Below are positions 45,312 to 55,294 of a stretch of 64,000 nt of DNA, piece after piece (the stretch's first letter is position 1; the number at the start of each line of letters is the position of its first letter). Made by a program: the position numbers and the translations under genes. The stretch comes from Capronia americana (taxonomy: Eukaryota > Ascomycota > Eurotiomycetes > Chaetothyriales > Herpotrichiellaceae). A model generated the notes under the pieces. The model did no database searches. It was not told the DNA's origin and saw only the letters and a program-made list of their open reading frames with translations. The stretch spans positions 372,001-436,000 of the forward strand of contig JADWQD010000018.1 in the NCBI GenBank assembly GCA_016110215.1. Reading direction: 5' to 3'.

Positions 45312-45905
45312 ATGAAGCTCACTCTTGCCTCATTGTCCCTTGTCTTGTTGGGCATGGCCCACGCCAAAGCAATTCCCGCCGTTCAAGGCTCGGAAATCTA
45401 TGGCCTCATTCCACGTAATACGACCATCGACAGCGCCGAGCTCGCCAGCACTACTGGGCAAGGCGTCTTCGACATCACTCCTCACCCGTTTGGCGCGCCA
45501 TGCGGAATGACTTGGGACGTGACAATCAGTGTGAATTCAGCAGGCGACCAGACCAAAGCAAGCCCGCTCTGCAAGTACCTCCACACGTACATCACCCTTC
45601 CAACTTCGCAGGGAATCTCCGACAAGAAGGTCAATTTCATCTACCTGTGCCTTCCGCATTGGCCTACGCCGACCTCCCCTGAAGGCTACGGTTACCACAA
45701 CATCAAATTCATAGTTACCGGCCCGACAATCTTCCCTAGCGGCCAGCTTACGGTCTACGCGAATCTGAATGTGCTCAATATCCATGCTATTCCGCCGTCT
45801 AATATCAACATCCCGGTCAAGCTCGGTTACTATTTCGACGCCAACAATCCGACCAAACCAGGCTTCAAGATGCTCACATTTCGGAACATCGCCTGCGCTG
45901 CGTGA
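45312..45905 (+). CDS. small secreted protein, 197 residues
   Basis: Intronless. The N-terminus (MKLTLASLSLVLLGMAHAKA) is a clear signal peptide with probable cleavage near residue 18-20. The mature part of about 178 residues has four cysteines (in APCGM, PLCKY, YLCLP and IACAA), enough for two disulphides, and is rich in Pro, Thr, Asn and aromatic residues. Alternating polar and hydrophobic stretches suggest a beta-sheet fold. No transmembrane segment, anchor signal or catalytic motif is visible. I do not recognise the family. The start is the ATG in CACAATGAAG context that opens the signal peptide. Confidence 0.75.
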   Translation: MKLTLASLSLVLLGMAHAKAIPAVQGSEIYGLIPRNTTIDSAELASTTGQGVFDITPHPFGAPCGMTWDVTISVNSAGDQTKASPLCKYLHTYITLPTSQGISDKKVNFIYLCLPHWPTPTSPEGYGYHNIKFIVTGPTIFPSGQLTVYANLNVLNIHAIPPSNINIPVKLGYYFDANNPTKPGFKMLTFRNIACAA

Positions 45906-46729
45906 TTGCTTTGGCGAACACAACATGGGGGGGTTCAGTCATATCGAGCCAAGTCATGCATGCATGTTTTGGCATTACTTCATTGGGTCACGCTTTGGGT
46001 GGTGGAATGATGCGTAACTGAGCGGAAGCAAGGAGTCGTGGTTCTGGAATGACATACCAAAAAGTTTTAGCGTTGCATAATAGTGCCGGTACAATTCATT
46101 TAACGAAAGAAGCACAGCATCTTTGTGGACGGAAGCATTAGTGACTGAAGCAGTTCGAGGTAGAAATCCTTTTGAGACATCCCTCATAGGGAGAATCCGA
46201 CTTCAGGTGTGTCCATCTAATCTAGTATTGAAGTCTGGTAGGCACCCTCGCAAACGCGGGACCGCCAGCTATGCAAGTAGTCCATTATGGGAGACTTTTG
46301 CAAACGGTGGCCGAGTGAGCAGAGACTGACGACTCAGCTTGTCCGGTTGCGCACGGGAAACGGAATGCATCTCCAGATATCCATCCGGACCAGTATTTGG
46401 GCAAGTCTAAGTGGTCGCGCAGGTCCCACGTCTCGTCCTCTATCAAGATTCGCGAGTTCGGGATCGGTGCTCTACGAGTAGGGAAGAGCATGCGAAACAG
46501 CGAGGAAGAGTCCAGATGCACGGGGCATTTCAACAAGTCTCACGGGTCACAAGCGAAGCACAATCGCCAGTCAGAATGCGAAAAAGGTGCCCCCGCAGAA
46601 TTTACGTCCGAGAGCAATTCTGGGAGATTCTTCAAAAAAAATTCTCGCGACAAGGTGAGATCGAACCAACGGCTAGAATGTCTCTCATTCGGATTTTGTG
46701 CTTTTCATCAACTACATAGTCTTCATTTA
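45906..46729. other. intergenic, no gene seen
   Basis: A + strand frame of about 187 codons (46397-46960) runs here and into the antisense of the next gene. Its Ser/Arg/Leu-rich composition suggests a chance frame. Confidence 0.45.
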
Positions 46730-49073
46730 CTACTGCCACCACTTCTTCCCCCATCCACCCTTCCTCGGGCCCCAGTCCTCTTTGATCGCGGCATCAAGAG
46801 CATCGATGCTCAAGTAGTCCACGCCTTCCCGGACCAGCACGCGCCAGATATAATTTCGCAGCCCGACAGGCCACACAGGGATCCCCCAATATCGGACCTT
46901 CAGGCCGCGGGAATGGGCGCCGCGGATCTGTTTGCGGATATGGTCGAGTTGCACTTGTGACAAGGAAGAGTGCCACGGATATCCGACGGATTTGACGAAG
47001 GATGCCGAAGCAAAATAAGAGTTTGCCGGAGAGTAGACGTCCGGGTTCTGTGGACGAGAAGAGAGATTATCGTCGTTGTCATCTACGTTTGTTCCTGACG
47101 GGTCCTCCGTATAGGCGGACGAATTGGACGATTCCGATCGTGGTGGTTGAGAGGACATCAGCTCCAGCGGTGCATCATAGAAGATGTCTCGATAAGTCGA
47201 GCTCTGGACCACAAGATTGAACGGTGCGTTGCCGGACGCGACAATCGTCACAGGACCAGGCACAACCGCCGTTCCGTTAAAGTAAGTCAAATAGTTGCTT
47301 TCACGCAATGGTGCAATGTCGGCTGATAGCCGGTGCCATATCACATCGGGATCGTTTTTGAACTCCACCAGCAACACGAGCGATTGCTTTGGATCGGCCG
47401 CAAAAACGCCATTGACTTCGCTCCCCATAGATCCAACAAAGTCTGGTACTCGATTTTGGTGATTGAGGATGTCCTGCAGCGGATCTAGGTACAGATTTTT
47501 CAGTGTTCGATTCTGACGTATGCCAGCAGTTGTGTGCGCGACGTAGAGTTCATCGTCTACTTGCCAGAGATCGGCTTCGACGCTGGTGCAACCAATTCGA
47601 ATAGCTTGGTATAGAGGCTCGTTCCGAAAAAAGTCGTCATGAGAATGACACATGACGGGCCGAACCCCAGCTGTAAGACGTTCCAACCCCCCATCTTTGA
47701 GCCTAGGGGTTTCCTTGAAAGGGCTAGAGATTAGATCCAGACCATCCGGGAATACCGCGGCAAGAAAGTGGTGCAGGGATGAGAGGCCCTGGACCACTCC
47801 TCTATCATGCGTCAGCCGGTTTGAGTCTGGGGCAGGAAAGTTGGGAACTTACAAGAGCATCAAGGCTGCTTTGAGCAGGGATGATTCCCTCACTTTCCGG
47901 ATGAGACGTCTCCGAAGTCTTGAGACCACATGACGGCTCAACCAAAAACGCTGACTTCCACGGCGGTTTGGTATGGACGAATTCTCAGGGCTCTTGAGCT
48001 TTAACGAACGTCTTGACGGACGATTATATGTGCGCATGGCATCGTGTTTCGTGACTTGATCAGTATAGTCGCCTTTCTCAATGTCTCCACGACCGCTAGC
48101 TTCACCGTTGTTGATGTTGAAGGTCTCAAGGAGTTCGATATTTTCAGCGTCTTCGTCTTCAGTATCTTCAGCTGCGAGCTCGTGGTCCAGTGCACCAAAT
48201 TGAGATTTTGCTGCCCCGGCCAAAGAATGCTCCGACCGCCTGATGTATGGTTCATCACACTCTGGATGTGTGAGTGGCCTGTAGTCTCGCCGATAGGTCG
48301 TATATGCAACCACCAAGCCTATGAGACTGCCACAGGAAACATCGTATATGTCATGTCGGTAGTCTGCTAGCCGCGACATCGCCACCAGTGCTGCGCAAAT
48401 CAGCGGTGCCAGGAAGACGAGAATACTCGCTAGGTCCGTAGGCGGTCGGAAAACGCGCATTTGACCGGCCAGGAACAAGCTGAAATATCCAAGTCCGGAA
48501 AATGCCCAACTGCTGTGGCCACTCGGAAAACTGCGCCAGCCATCTAGAAGAGTTTGAAGATCGGGCTGCGTGCAGACAGCAATACTAACCAAAGCATGCT
48601 GAGGCGTTTCTATCTCAGGCTGGCAGCGGGCTATCAAGTCCGGTCGAGGACGGCCTATGGCCTTTTTTATAATATCCGTAAGAAGCGTTGTCAGGTATAC
48701 GCTAAAGAACAGCCCGAGAATGGTGACATGTGCCTTGTGCACGCCCGGCCTTGCAACAATTGCCCAGATGATTAAGACTACCAGCGGAGCTCCTCCAGCG
48801 ATCAGAGTATTCTCTCTAGTAGATACGCGTTGGACGCTGGCATATGGGTATTGAATGGCGGGGTCGTCTAGTCGAAACATTTGTTGTACAGGCTCCAGGA
48901 AGAAACGCAGCTCCATGTCGTCAGCCATGTTCCCGCGCTTCTTGTAAAGGACCTACCGAGAATAATGTGATGAAAAGCAGGACAAATCCAAAATAATCAA
49001 AGCCATATGACCGGTGCCAGAAGCGAGAGAGGGAGGCCATCCAGGAAGCCTGCGAACCCTTCGCGGGTCTCAT
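46730..49073 (-). CDS. PAP2 lipid phosphatase fused to AIM6-like phosphodiesterase-fold domain
   Basis: Exons are 48957-49073, 47853-48910 and 46730-47801; introns are 46 nt (GTAGGT, GGCTGAC branch, GGAG) and 51 nt (GTAAGT, GGCTGAC branch, ATAG). The frame stays open across both junctions and gives 748 residues. The first part is a multi-span PAP2 phosphatase with KKAIGRPRP (about 121-129), PSGH (168-171) and SRLADYRHDIYD (about 218-229). This matches diacylglycerol pyrophosphate phosphatase Dpp1. An acidic linker of about 120 residues and a hydrophobic segment follow. The last part (about 390-748) matches fungal AIM6, a protein of PLC/GDPD-like fold, with CHSHDDF (443-449) and VEADLW (466-471). 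If intron 2 were retained, a PAP2-only protein ending in TAA at 47849 would be made. Each domain is usually a separate protein, so the fusion is unusual. Confidence 0.8.
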
Positions 49074-50495
49074 CGCTGGTGTAGAAGGGTGAGGGTAGAG
49101 GGTAGAGGGTAGAGGGTGCAAGAAAAGCTGCCCGTCATGAATCGCGGGATGTCACGAGCCAGCGGCGATTTGGCGGCTCCTTGGCAATCCGAACCCCTCG
49201 CTAAATCCTACATCACAATAGCAACCAAGGCGATTGCAGATCCTACAATTCCCGTGATCACCTCTGTGATCGATATCGGCCATGTGATGAATGTCGATGC
49301 ATAGAATCATCCATTCCTTTCGTCACGAAGTACGAGCTGGTCATGCTCCTTGCACGATCTCGATGTATTACCTCCCTCTCTTTTGCTGCCTCGCTCGTCT
49401 TCCGTCGTTTTCGAGTCTTGTGTGGCGGGAATCCGTTGTTAAATATAGGCCAGAGCTCCTTGTTGAGATGGCGGGTCGAGCCGGCCGTTGATTCTGGTGA
49501 TCGTGTGGAGCAGTATCTGAGGCGAATCTCACCGCAAGAGAATGGAGTTTTGCCGGTGGCAGATTTGGTGGTATAAAGATATTTCATCGGCTTGGTGGCA
49601 TTATCCATCTATCGCGCATGTTCCGGTTTCTGAAGAATTATTAGCCGATAGAGCGCCGGCTACAATTGTCTAGGAGCAGAGCTTATCATTTCAGACATCA
49701 GACCATTCTCGTCCGTTTCGAACGTCCCGTGTTGGGCGATGTTCAGATGCTTCTTGTCAGTTGCGCGCTTGCAATTAACCTTTTCCCCATAAGACTTCGA
49801 TGTTTGGTTCTTTTTGCCAGGCGAGAACTGTCTTCCCCAAACACCAGAGGTTCCGCCACCATTGGGTGACCACTTTTCCAACTCAACAGAGGTTCGAAAA
49901 CTGGTCTAGCTGCAGGAATATTTGGGTAAGGGGGGGCGGAGGCGGGGTGTCGCTCGACAAGGTATCCCTTGATATTTGACCATGCTTGGCATTCAATGTC
50001 GGCCTGATCTGATTCTACACCATGTGCAAAGGCTAGGGAACAAGTGATTTTCGTCTAATCCGCAAATAGTAATGGCAGAGTGACGTTAGAACAATGACAG
50101 TGGCAGAATGACCGGGTTCCAATCGCGGAGTAGGGCATGTCTTTGGCCCAGCACAGTCGAATACCTTGTAGGAAAACCGCAAGTCGTGAGTCAAGGCGGA
50201 GAGCAATCAGACATCGTTCGATGTCTGCAGAAACCGGATCAGCTCGGTAAGGGCAGATGAATCTGGACTCATCTTGGTGGAATCATTTTGGATACCCTGC
50301 TGCTATTCCACATGCAGAACTGCCTCACACCATTTTGCGCTGGTACACACAATGCACATCGAGCATCGGGGACCCTAAATATTGGCTGATTGCTACCTCC
50401 TTATTGATAATCTCAAGTAACGAAGATCCTATTTGAGTAGGCAGCCTTGAATTTCAAGTCTTTCTGACGCTGTCGCCATATCCTCACAGCACAAA
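49074..50495. other. divergent intergenic region with 7-nt repeats
   Basis: This 1.4 kb separates the divergent PAP2-AIM6 and Rcf2-like genes and must hold both promoters. Short frames on both strands are not convincing. The 7-nt repeat array described separately lies just upstream of the fusion gene's ATG. Confidence 0.5.
49092..49117 (+). repeat. AGGGTAG tandem repeat, 3.7 copies
   Basis: Units start at 49092, 49099, 49106 and 49113, the last being partial. On the transcribed strand of the fusion gene this is a CTACCCT-rich block 19-44 bases upstream of the ATG. The unit resembles, but is not, the TTAGGG telomere repeat. Confidence 0.9.
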
Positions 50496-51239
50496 ATGAA
50501 GATCCTAGCGAAAGACGAAGAGCGCGAATACTACAACTACGTCCGCCGTGCCGGAGCAGCCGCTGCAGTCGGTGGCTTCATTGTCGGTCTCGCAGCGACA
50601 GCAGGCTTACATCGATATTATCCGCCATATAAGCACCTCTCCGCCGCTGTGCGAAGTACTTTTGTCCTATATCCCACTCTCCTGGCGACCAGCTACGGTT
50701 CAAACTACGGATGCCATTCATTTCAGTCTCGGATACACCCAGAAACAAGAGCGTACATCGAAGAAAGAAAAGAGTTGTTCCAAAAGAGTCATGTTGGCGA
50801 GACCAGAGCAGGTCTAGCACGGGAGTGGCTGTACGAACATCAGCTTCCCGTTCTGGGCACCACATGGGCTGTATCAATGCTCGCCAGTCTGCGACTCATC
50901 TCTCGCGATCCGTTCCAAACGGGCGCAAGAAAGTTGGTTCAGGCTCGCGTGCTGGCCCAAGCGACAACGTTATCTGCGCTACTTATATTGGCGCTGATTG
51001 AGAGCAATGACATGAGGCACGGGGAGGGTAAGTACGAGACAGTGCTCGTGGTGGATCCTGAAGATCTCGAACACCGCAAACAATTGGATAAGAAGTTGGG
51101 GACGGAGCTTCATGCTACACCTGTTTCGTTGAAAGGTAATAGGATATGCAGCTAGTTCCATTTTGTGCATTGAAAATGAAGGCTAACCGATTTTCAAGAC
51201 ATTATCACAAGGGGCCGGGAGGAGGATATTAAGCATTAA
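50496..51239 (+). CDS. Rcf2-like (HIG1 domain) mitochondrial protein
   Basis: Exons 50496-51135 and 51199-51239, with a 63-nt intron (GTAATA donor, GGCTAAC branch, CAAG acceptor). The product is 226 residues. The order matches yeast respiratory supercomplex factor 2: an N-terminal MKILAKDEE start, an early hydrophobic hairpin (about 18-75), a charged middle, then a HIG1-type hairpin with ARKLVQARVLAQ and a second membrane span, and ETVLVVDPEDLEHRKQL near the end. Rcf2 stabilises cytochrome bc1/oxidase supercomplexes in the inner mitochondrial membrane. Reading through the intron would end at 51155 with a shorter tail. Divergence from Rcf2 leaves room for a paralogue. Confidence 0.85.
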
Positions 51240-51606
51240 TCGTGAAGATGGCGAACGGAGGGAAGTAACACCAGTGGTGACTGACGGGTGAAAAGATCCG
51301 AGACCTCTGTAAATGAGGGAGATAGATTATGTTAGTTCACAGGAGGATATGTATATAGTACTACTATTTATGAGCCCAAACAGCACCCTGGCTCAACTGA
51401 TCCAATTAGAATGTCCAGAACGGAGAGTCTTGGATGGAGATGTTTTCCGGCTATCGCAGGCAATCGGAGAATTTCCACCTAGATCATCTCTCCCTCTTCT
51501 GTTCTGGTGCATACTCCGAACCCCCTCACCAACACCTTTTCCGCTGCCGCTGCCACTGCCACGCCTCTCGTCGTCGTTCCTCCCCCCTACAGCAGACGAC
51601 GTCGTC
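51240..51606. other. short intergenic region
   Basis: About 370 bases between the Rcf2-like and Snu23 genes. The Snu23 frame is open upstream to 51313, but the first ATG in frame that matches the family start is at 51607. The leader is very pyrimidine-rich. Confidence 0.5.
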
Positions 51607-52269
51607 ATGGCCGAACGCAAATCTGCCTACGGCGCCACTGCCGCCAGCGACACCGACTTCCGCCGCACCTGGGACCGCGCCGAATATGCCGAAAAGGCGA
51701 AACAAAAAGATCAAGAACGTCGCGAGGAGGCAAAGGCACGCTACGAGGCCAAGTTAGAAGGCAAGAAATGGCACAAGCCCGTGGACTTCTCGACCCTTGA
51801 CTCCACCTCCGCCAGAGGTTCGAGGCTCGATGTGGCGAGCATGGTTGGGAAGTCCACGCTGGTACCCGCAGGCGCAGGCGTGGGCAAACGAGGCAAAGGC
51901 GCGGGCTTCTACTGCGAGGCGTGTGATCTGACGTACAAGGACAATGTGCAGTACATTGAGCATCTGAACTCCAAACAACATTTAGTGAATACCGGACAGA
52001 GTGGGGAGGTTAAACGCGCGACGTTGCAGGATGTGCACGAGAGGCTGGAGATGTTGAAAGCGAGGAAACGACAGCAGGAGGAAGAAGAACGCTTGGCTGG
52101 GCAACTGGATATTAAGGAACGGATAAAGAAGGCGGAGGATAGAGATGAGGCGGAGCGCGAGGAAAAGAGACGGAAGAGGAACGAGAAGAGAAGGGCAGCA
52201 AAGGAGGAGAGAAATGGAGGCATCAAAAGGGAAGACGAGTGGGAAGGGAGACTGGGGATTATTTCGTGA
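51607..52269 (+). CDS. SNU23: U4/U6.U5 tri-snRNP zinc-finger protein Snu23/ZMAT2
   Basis: Intronless, 220 residues. It is a spliceosomal protein of the tri-snRNP/B complex, nuclear. Features are the DFRRTWDRAEYAEKAKQKDQ opening that the family shares, a KWHKPVDFS step near residue 54, and a matrin/U1-type C2H2 finger with Cys103, Cys106, His119 and His125 in a YCEACDLTY...HLNSKQHL frame. A long charged helical C-terminus rich in Glu, Lys and Arg follows. The start lies in a GTCATGGCC context. Length matches family members. The C-terminal basic tail is probably a nuclear localisation signal. Confidence 0.93.
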   Translation: MAERKSAYGATAASDTDFRRTWDRAEYAEKAKQKDQERREEAKARYEAKLEGKKWHKPVDFSTLDSTSARGSRLDVASMVGKSTLVPAGAGVGKRGKGAGFYCEACDLTYKDNVQYIEHLNSKQHLVNTGQSGEVKRATLQDVHERLEMLKARKRQQEEEERLAGQLDIKERIKKAEDRDEAEREEKRRKRNEKRRAAKEERNGGIKREDEWEGRLGIIS

Positions 52270-53360
52270 GCTGGATGGCCACTGAGACGGAACATCCTTC
52301 ACACGATTATTCGGATAATACTACGTCTTCCCTGAGGGACGAGTTGATGTTTGTCACCAAGACCAAGGGTTTGCGTGTACAACCTCCCTGCTCCTGGACA
52401 GAGAAAAGGCCAGACGAGCACGACAACAGGATCGCGGCATCTCCTCCCCATGGAGGCTTGGACGATTTCAGACTCTTACCCGAATGACAACTCGTCCAGT
52501 GCGCTTGGTCATCCGCAGCTTCGGCATCGCACCAAGGCTGTACTTCCAATCGGTCGGCTTGCAGAAGGCCTGGTCATTCGGTCACACTGGCAGCTTCAAA
52601 ATCAAATGCTCGTCAGAAAGAGTGCCAAAGAGGTTTCATCTCGTCTACGCTGTGCAGGCTATGACCGAAATTCACGAGGGGCAATGCGCACAACACACGA
52701 GCGACCGGCCCAGCGTCGTCTGCTGACCCGATATACAAAGGGGCTTAAAATTTATATCTCACTATCGAGGCTGGACTGAGGTTGTGGCGGCATAGGCGCA
52801 GGCGAACCCGCCCTCGGCTGCCCTCATAGCCTTGTGCGAGTGTTGACGTCATTGGATGGGAGAACAATCCGCTCAGCCTCGTCAGTGGAAGCAACAACAT
52901 CTCTTTAACCACGACGAGTAAGAATCATCGCTCGTTGCTGAGCGATGCCAGCAGGCAGCCCTGACGGCTCTGATAAACGACACGTTTCAGACTCGTAAAC
53001 GAACAGAGAGAGAAGAAGAGTTTCATGATTGGCCCAAGCAGCTGTCGCATATATCAATGACGCACCTGTGCCTGGATCACCTTCTCTGACGGCTGTGAGC
53101 CCCTCAATCGTCAGGTGAACATCTTCTGAGCATGATCGAAAACTCAAGCTTACCCCACGGTTGACGCGATTGCCTTCGGAGCGTGTACCGTTTCCTACCC
53201 CATCGACGTCACCTTTTCTCACAGGAGACTTCCACCGAGACTTCTCATTTACTTCACCTGCCCTTGCTTGCCCTCACGCTCTCAAACTCTCAACTCGCCT
53301 ACTTGACTGGACTTCAGATTCTGACCACCTCACATCTCAATCACAAACTACACGTTCACC
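52270..53360. other. intergenic, no gene seen
   Basis: Upstream region of the Bli-3 gene, about 1.1 kb. A frame ending at 52776 has no recognised features. The last 150 bases before the ATG are pyrimidine-rich. Confidence 0.45.
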
Positions 53361-54105
53361 ATGGCGTCCTCAGATCCGTACGTCTTTTACTTGTTACTGC
53401 CCTGCTCCCCTCGAAAAGAAGCTGACATGAGACATACTCAGATATACTCAAAAGAACAAAGATGAGCCTGGCACCGAGGAGAAGATCACCGCTCTCAGTG
53501 CTTTCGTCAAGTCCTCCAAGTTCGGCATGATGACCACCCGCATCGCGGATTCCGGACTGCTAGTGTCAAGATGCATGGCTGTAGCTGCTCAGGTATGTCA
53601 TTCAAATATTCTGACTTGGTCACCGCTCCCTGTTACGCATCATAGGCGAGAGAATAGCCATACTAATGTTTCTCTTTCTCTCAAGGAATCCGGAGGCGTC
53701 GACTACCTGTTCCACACCAACACCGAATCCGGCAAGACCGACGACCTCAACTCTGACGAGCACGTCAACATCTCCTTCCTCACCCCCAATGGCTCGTGGG
53801 CCTCCATTTCCGGTACCGCCAGCATTCTCACCGATCGCGACACCGTCAAGAAATATTACACCCCGACATTGAAGACCTGGGTGGGTGATCAAGGCGACGG
53901 GGTCCACGACGGAAGCGAGAACGACCCCCGGATCGGCATCATCAAAGTCAAGGCCCTGACCGCGACGTACGCTTTGCCCAAGGGAACGAGTGTTGGCCGG
54001 GGTATCGAGATGGTCAAGGGGGCAATCACGGGAGAGACAGCCGACGTCACTCAGCTGCGGGAGATCAGCGAGCAGGAGATCAAGCAGTGGAGAAGCTCGC
54101 ACTGA
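53361..54105 (+). CDS. bli-3: Bli-3 homologue, pyridoxamine 5'-phosphate oxidase-like protein
   Basis: Three exons, 53361-53377, 53442-53592 and 53686-54105; introns are 64 nt (GTACGT) and 93 nt (GTATGT, TACTAAT branch, CAAG). The product is 195 residues. It reads MASSDP, YTQKNKDEPG, FGMMTTR, then FHTNTESGKTDDL and KKYYTP, matching Neurospora blue-light-inducible bli-3. Proteins of this split-barrel family bind FMN or related cofactors, and the true reaction is not known. The start codon has a CACCATGGC context. In Neurospora the gene responds to light through the White Collar complex; whether that holds here cannot be seen without binding-site work. Confidence 0.92.
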
Positions 54106-55294
54106 GTCAGTGACGTGAACGCGTCCCGGGGCACCTTGGTATGATTGCCAATACCTTGCTGTCATTTGACCACACGCCCAAAGATCGCAGAGAGATCCCA
54201 AGGCCAGGCAGGAGTCGTAGGCCCTGACACGTTGTTTAACGGGAAGAGGGATGCCAATCCGCGGTTTAACGCGAAGGAAGGCGCAGTTGTGACCGAGCAG
54301 ATAGATACACTGTACTGTACCTGGGACCAAACCGATATGGCATTGAGAGTCTAGGGAGATACCGGTGACTTTTATCCCTCTAGTACCTATTAGAGCAATG
54401 TTATCAATGGACATAATGGACACGCAGTTGGTTATGAACAACTATACTGCTGTACTGCTCTACGCGCGACGTATTCAACCCGACTAGAGCAAACTGTGTT
54501 TCTGAACTCGTCTGTGCCTCTCCGGTATACTAGTGAACAGCGAGCAAACAATCTCCCAACCAAAAGGCCCATCGCTGGTACTGTGCTGTGAGAGAAGATT
54601 CTCATAATATTACAGATTGTTTGTCCACGGAAAGGTTGGGGGTCTATTTCGCTAGCTCGAGCAAATCACCACCTCAGTTTCCCGTTCCCCATCTCCTGAC
54701 CCTATTCTTTCCACATGCTGACCGAAGCTTTGTCCTTCGACAAGCCGCCGAAGTAGGTTCGTTCCCGCAATTGCAATCGTACACACACCCAGGCACCGAG
54801 TCGCCGCAAACTTCCAGTCCTAGATATACACACTTCCATACCAATAAAACTTCGGGACAACACATAGCGTCACCAGAAAGGATCTGGATAGTTGGCCGTC
54901 ATCGTCAACCATCCATACGCGGGGTATTGTCTCTGCCAAATTTCGCGAGGTGATAGCTCATGCCTCTTGCATCACGGCAAGACCAGGTAAGTTGATACCC
55001 CCAGACTCCATTCTCCGTTTTGATGCAAATGACAATAAAGACACATGATAAGTGAAGTGCGATGGGCTGAGTCTTGCACATAGTCCCGTCGGCGAGAGCC
55101 GTCGGCGACATCGAGGACAATCCGGGGTACCGATGGTGCGCCGGAGTCAACGGGTGAGCGGCGATTTCCCCAGGAAAGGTACCGTAGCCACCAGAGGAGA
55201 TCCAAGATAGGGGACTGGTATCACGCTCACGATGGGGCGTTCCGCATTCTCGAGCTCCGTCAGTCAAACGTGGAAGTCGGAGCCAGCCCATCAT
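54106..55294. other. convergent intergenic region
   Basis: Between the 3' ends of the Bli-3 and Mss116-like genes. Frames are short and unremarkable. Confidence 0.5.

Noticed and set aside
46655..46690. GGTTCGATCTC on the minus strand as a tRNA B box
   Set aside because: The flanking bases do not form a T stem and no A box or acceptor stem is found at the right distance.
46397..46960. 187-codon + strand frame with an ATG
   Set aside because: Half of it is antisense of the AIM6-like exon and the rest is Ser/Arg-rich without homology signs.
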